Assembly (NCBI RefSeq): GCF_902859695.1
Contig: NZ_CADIJL010000004.1
Location: 248,001 to 312,000, forward strand
DNA length: 64,000 bases
Source of the DNA: Achromobacter ruhlandii
GTDB taxonomy: Bacteria > Pseudomonadota > Gammaproteobacteria > Burkholderiales > Burkholderiaceae_B
Reading direction: 5' to 3'
A program made the position numbers and the translations under genes. Below the pieces are notes generated by a model, which did not search any database, was not told the DNA's origin, and was given only the letters and a program-made list of their open reading frames with translations. Positions 62,168 through 64,000 of the stretch are shown piece by piece (position 1 is the first letter of the stretch; each line of letters starts with the position of its first letter).

Positions 62168-63877
62168 ATGGATACCCCCGCCCAGCCCCCCGTCGCCCCC
62201 GCCCACGCCGCCACGCCCGTCCCGGACGCGCGCGGCCTGAACCTGTTCCGCGCCGATCCGTACGCCGCGCCGCTGGCCCGACGCTACCTGCCGGCCGCGC
62301 TGCACGCGCACCTGCTGCCGCACCTGGACCGCCTGGGCGGACTGGCCGGCGGCCTGATGGACGAGCTGGCGGCCACCGCCGACAAGCATCCCCCCACCCT
62401 GTCGGTGCGCAGCCGCGCCGGCGCCGACGAGTCGCGCATCGACAAGCATCCGGCCTATATCGAGCTGGAGCGCCTGGCCTACAGCGAATTCGGCCTGGCG
62501 GCGCTGTCGCATCGCGGCGGCGTGCTGGGTTGGCCCGAACCGATGCCGGCCGCCGCCAAGTACGCGCTCAGCCATCTGTTCGTGCAGGCCGAGTTCGGCC
62601 TGTGCTGCCCGGTCAGCATGACCGACTCGCTGGCGCGCACGCTGCGCAAGTTCGGCGACCCGGCGCTGGTCGAGCGGGTGCTGCCGCAGGTCACCAGCCA
62701 GGACTTCGACGCCCTGCGCCAGGGCGCCATGTTCATGACCGAACAGGGCGCCGGCTCGGACGTCAGCGCCACCGAGGTCACGGCCACGCGCCAGGACGAC
62801 GGCAGCTGGCGCATCCACGGCGACAAGTGGTTCTGCTCCAATCCCGATGCCGGCTTCGCCATGGTGCTGGCGCGCAGCGAAAGCGAGCCCGGCCTGAAGG
62901 GCGTGTCGCTGTTCCTGCTGCCGCGCGACCTGGCCGACGGCACGCACAACCACTACCGCATCCTGCGCCTGAAGGACAAGCTCGGCACCCGCTCCATGGC
63001 CAGCGGCGAAATCCGGCTGGAAGGCGCGGTGGCGTGGCTGGTGGGCGAGCGCGGCAAGGGCTTCAAGCACATGGCCGACATGATCAACAACTCGCGCCTG
63101 TCCAACGGCATGCGGGCGGCCGGCCTGATGCGCCGCGCCGTCACCGAGGCCACCTACGTCTCGCAGCACCGCCGCGCGTTCGGCAAACGCCTGATCGACA
63201 TGCCGCTGATGCAGCGCCAGCTGGTGAAGATGACGGTATGGGCCGAACAGGCCCGCAGCGTCATGTTCCAGACCGCCCGCGCCCTGGCGGACGCCGACCA
63301 GGGCCAGGGCGACCCGGCGCTGGCGCGCATCCTGACGCCGCTGATCAAGTTCCGCGCCTGCCGCGATGCGCGCAAGGTCACCGGCGACGCCATGGAAGTG
63401 CGCGGCGGCTGCGGCTACATCGAGGAATGGACCGAGCCGCGCCTGGTGCGCGACGCGCACCTGGGCTCGATCTGGGAAGGCACCAGCAACATCGTGGCGC
63501 TGGACGTGCTGCGAGCCATCAAGAAGGAAAGCTCGCTGCCCGCGCTGCGCCGCCATATCGACCAGTTGCTGGCCGACGGCCTGCCCTGCCCGCCCGCGCT
63601 CGCCGCCACCCAGGCCGATGCGCTGGAGCGGACCTATGCGCTGGCCGAACATGCCGCGCAGGGCGACCACGCCGAACTGGCGCGCCAGGCCGCCTCGCTG
63701 CTGTACCACGCGGTGTCGATGGCGGCGCTGCGCTGGGAAGCCGCTGGCGAGGGCCTGGCCAGCCGCGCGCTGCTGGCCGACCAGGTGCTGCAGCACCGCC
63801 TGGCGCCGCGCGATCCCTACGCCATTCCCCCCGACGAAAGCGCCGCCTGCCGCGGCATCCTGCAACACGCGCTGTAG
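62168..63877 (+). CDS. Acyl-CoA dehydrogenase family protein (AidB-like)
   Basis: The 569-residue flavoenzyme is longer than ordinary acyl-CoA dehydrogenases (~380-400), as in the AidB/isovaleryl-like long branch. Motifs are FMTEQGAGSDVSATEV (flavin binding), CSNPDAGFAMVLARS, GTRSMASGEIRLEGAVAWLVG, and the C-terminal GGCGYIEEWTEPRLVRDAHLGSIWEGTSNI, which contains the catalytic-base region. AidB limits alkylation damage, but chemistry here may be on an acyl-CoA. It is divergent from a LysR regulator. Confidence 0.88.
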   Translation: MDTPAQPPVAPAHAATPVPDARGLNLFRADPYAAPLARRYLPAALHAHLLPHLDRLGGLAGGLMDELAATADKHPPTLSVRSRAGADESRIDKHPAYIELERLAYSEFGLAALSHRGGVLGWPEPMPAAAKYALSHLFVQAEFGLCCPVSMTDSLARTLRKFGDPALVERVLPQVTSQDFDALRQGAMFMTEQGAGSDVSATEVTATRQDDGSWRIHGDKWFCSNPDAGFAMVLARSESEPGLKGVSLFLLPRDLADGTHNHYRILRLKDKLGTRSMASGEIRLEGAVAWLVGERGKGFKHMADMINNSRLSNGMRAAGLMRRAVTEATYVSQHRRAFGKRLIDMPLMQRQLVKMTVWAEQARSVMFQTARALADADQGQGDPALARILTPLIKFRACRDARKVTGDAMEVRGGCGYIEEWTEPRLVRDAHLGSIWEGTSNIVALDVLRAIKKESSLPALRRHIDQLLADGLPCPPALAATQADALERTYALAEHAAQGDHAELARQAASLLYHAVSMAALRWEAAGEGLASRALLADQVLQHRLAPRDPYAIPPDESAACRGILQHAL

Positions 63878-63931
63878 CCTGGCGCCCCCGACGCCGGCGG
63901 CACAGCCGGCGCGCCCCCACTGGAGACAACC

Positions 63932-64000
63932 ATGAAACGCCTGTTCACCCCCCTGCTGCTGCTGGCGGCCGCCGCCATCGCCGCCGTCCCTCCCGCGCTG
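63932..64000 (+). CDS. Exported protein (partial; start only), possible Bug/TctC-type receptor
   Basis: Only 23 codons are present. They form a signal peptide (MKRLFTPLLLLAAAAIAAV...) with GGAGACAACC immediately before the ATG. The product is exported. Its proximity to an acyl-CoA dehydrogenase and LysR gene is common for Bug tripartite-tricarboxylate receptors in Alcaligenaceae, but the family cannot be told from these residues. Confidence 0.5.
   Translation, partial: MKRLFTPLLLLAAAAIAAVPPAL

Overview
The window reads as chromosomal DNA of a high-GC betaproteobacterium of the family Alcaligenaceae, most like Achromobacter (a Bordetella relative is the alternative). The reasons are the GC-rich codon use, the gene families present, and a truncated gene at the right edge with a signal peptide of the kind seen on exported binding proteins. 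This is inference from gene content, because no rRNA gene is present. Apart from a small vapBC pair there is no phage, insertion sequence or CRISPR array.

Layout. 1-1355: end of minC, then minD and minE (division-site placement). 1486-8310: a glycine-zipper lipoprotein, an isochorismatase-family hydrolase, vapBC, ettA, an AAC(3)-like acetyltransferase, an EamA transporter divergent from an AraC regulator, and an acidic/His-tailed hypothetical protein. 8791-14454: a complete peptide-type ABC importer on the minus strand. 14694-32832: a MarR regulator divergent from a long plus-strand catabolic operon. It encodes a 2-oxoacid:ferredoxin oxidoreductase pair, a flavin/2Fe-2S reductase, a two-subunit Rieske oxygenase, a CoA ligase, a thiolase-like protein, a DUF35-SDR fusion, a cyclase-family hydrolase and an SDR, followed by a LivJHMGF-type ABC importer. 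32856-38373: a glycosyltransferase, a LysR regulator, a tiny basic-protein gene, and kdgK-eda-iclR. 38617-46230: a double-length UvrA, pabB and pabC. 46351-49584: a LysR regulator divergent from a second Rieske oxygenase operon. 49627-55430: tcdA and a MacA-MacB-outer-membrane efflux operon. 55846-64000: an MFS transporter, a ChaC-like protein, pdxH, a flavin reductase, an FAD oxidoreductase, purU, a LysR regulator, an acyl-CoA dehydrogenase, and the start of an exported protein.

Main interpretation. The 15.5-32.8 kb operon matches the iad type of indole-3-acetate (auxin) catabolic locus. Its enzymes suggest an explicit route: Rieske oxidation of indoleacetate to dioxindole-3-acetate, CoA activation, retro-aldol cleavage by a thiolase-like/DUF35 pair to isatin plus acetyl-CoA, hydrolysis of isatin to isatinate by the cyclase-family enzyme, and oxidative decarboxylation of isatinate by the IorAB-like pair to a 2-aminobenzoyl unit. 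The thiolase-like protein lacks the usual Cys and His, and the SDR half of the DUF35 fusion has lost its catalytic Tyr. Both facts fit a lyase role. Two GAAATTTC palindromes bracket the operon promoter and are candidate MarR operators.

Other structure. Three copies of a ~310-370 bp non-coding repeat (8.4-8.8, 35.0-35.3 and 50.5-50.8 kb) keep a conserved core. Their long palindromic arms differ between copies, yet each copy stays self-complementary. A second, ~80 bp hairpin repeat sits at one junction inside each of the two ABC-importer operons. A LexA-like box lies upstream of the double-length UvrA gene. A 42-codon gene with its own promoter and terminator encodes an unrecognised, highly basic protein.
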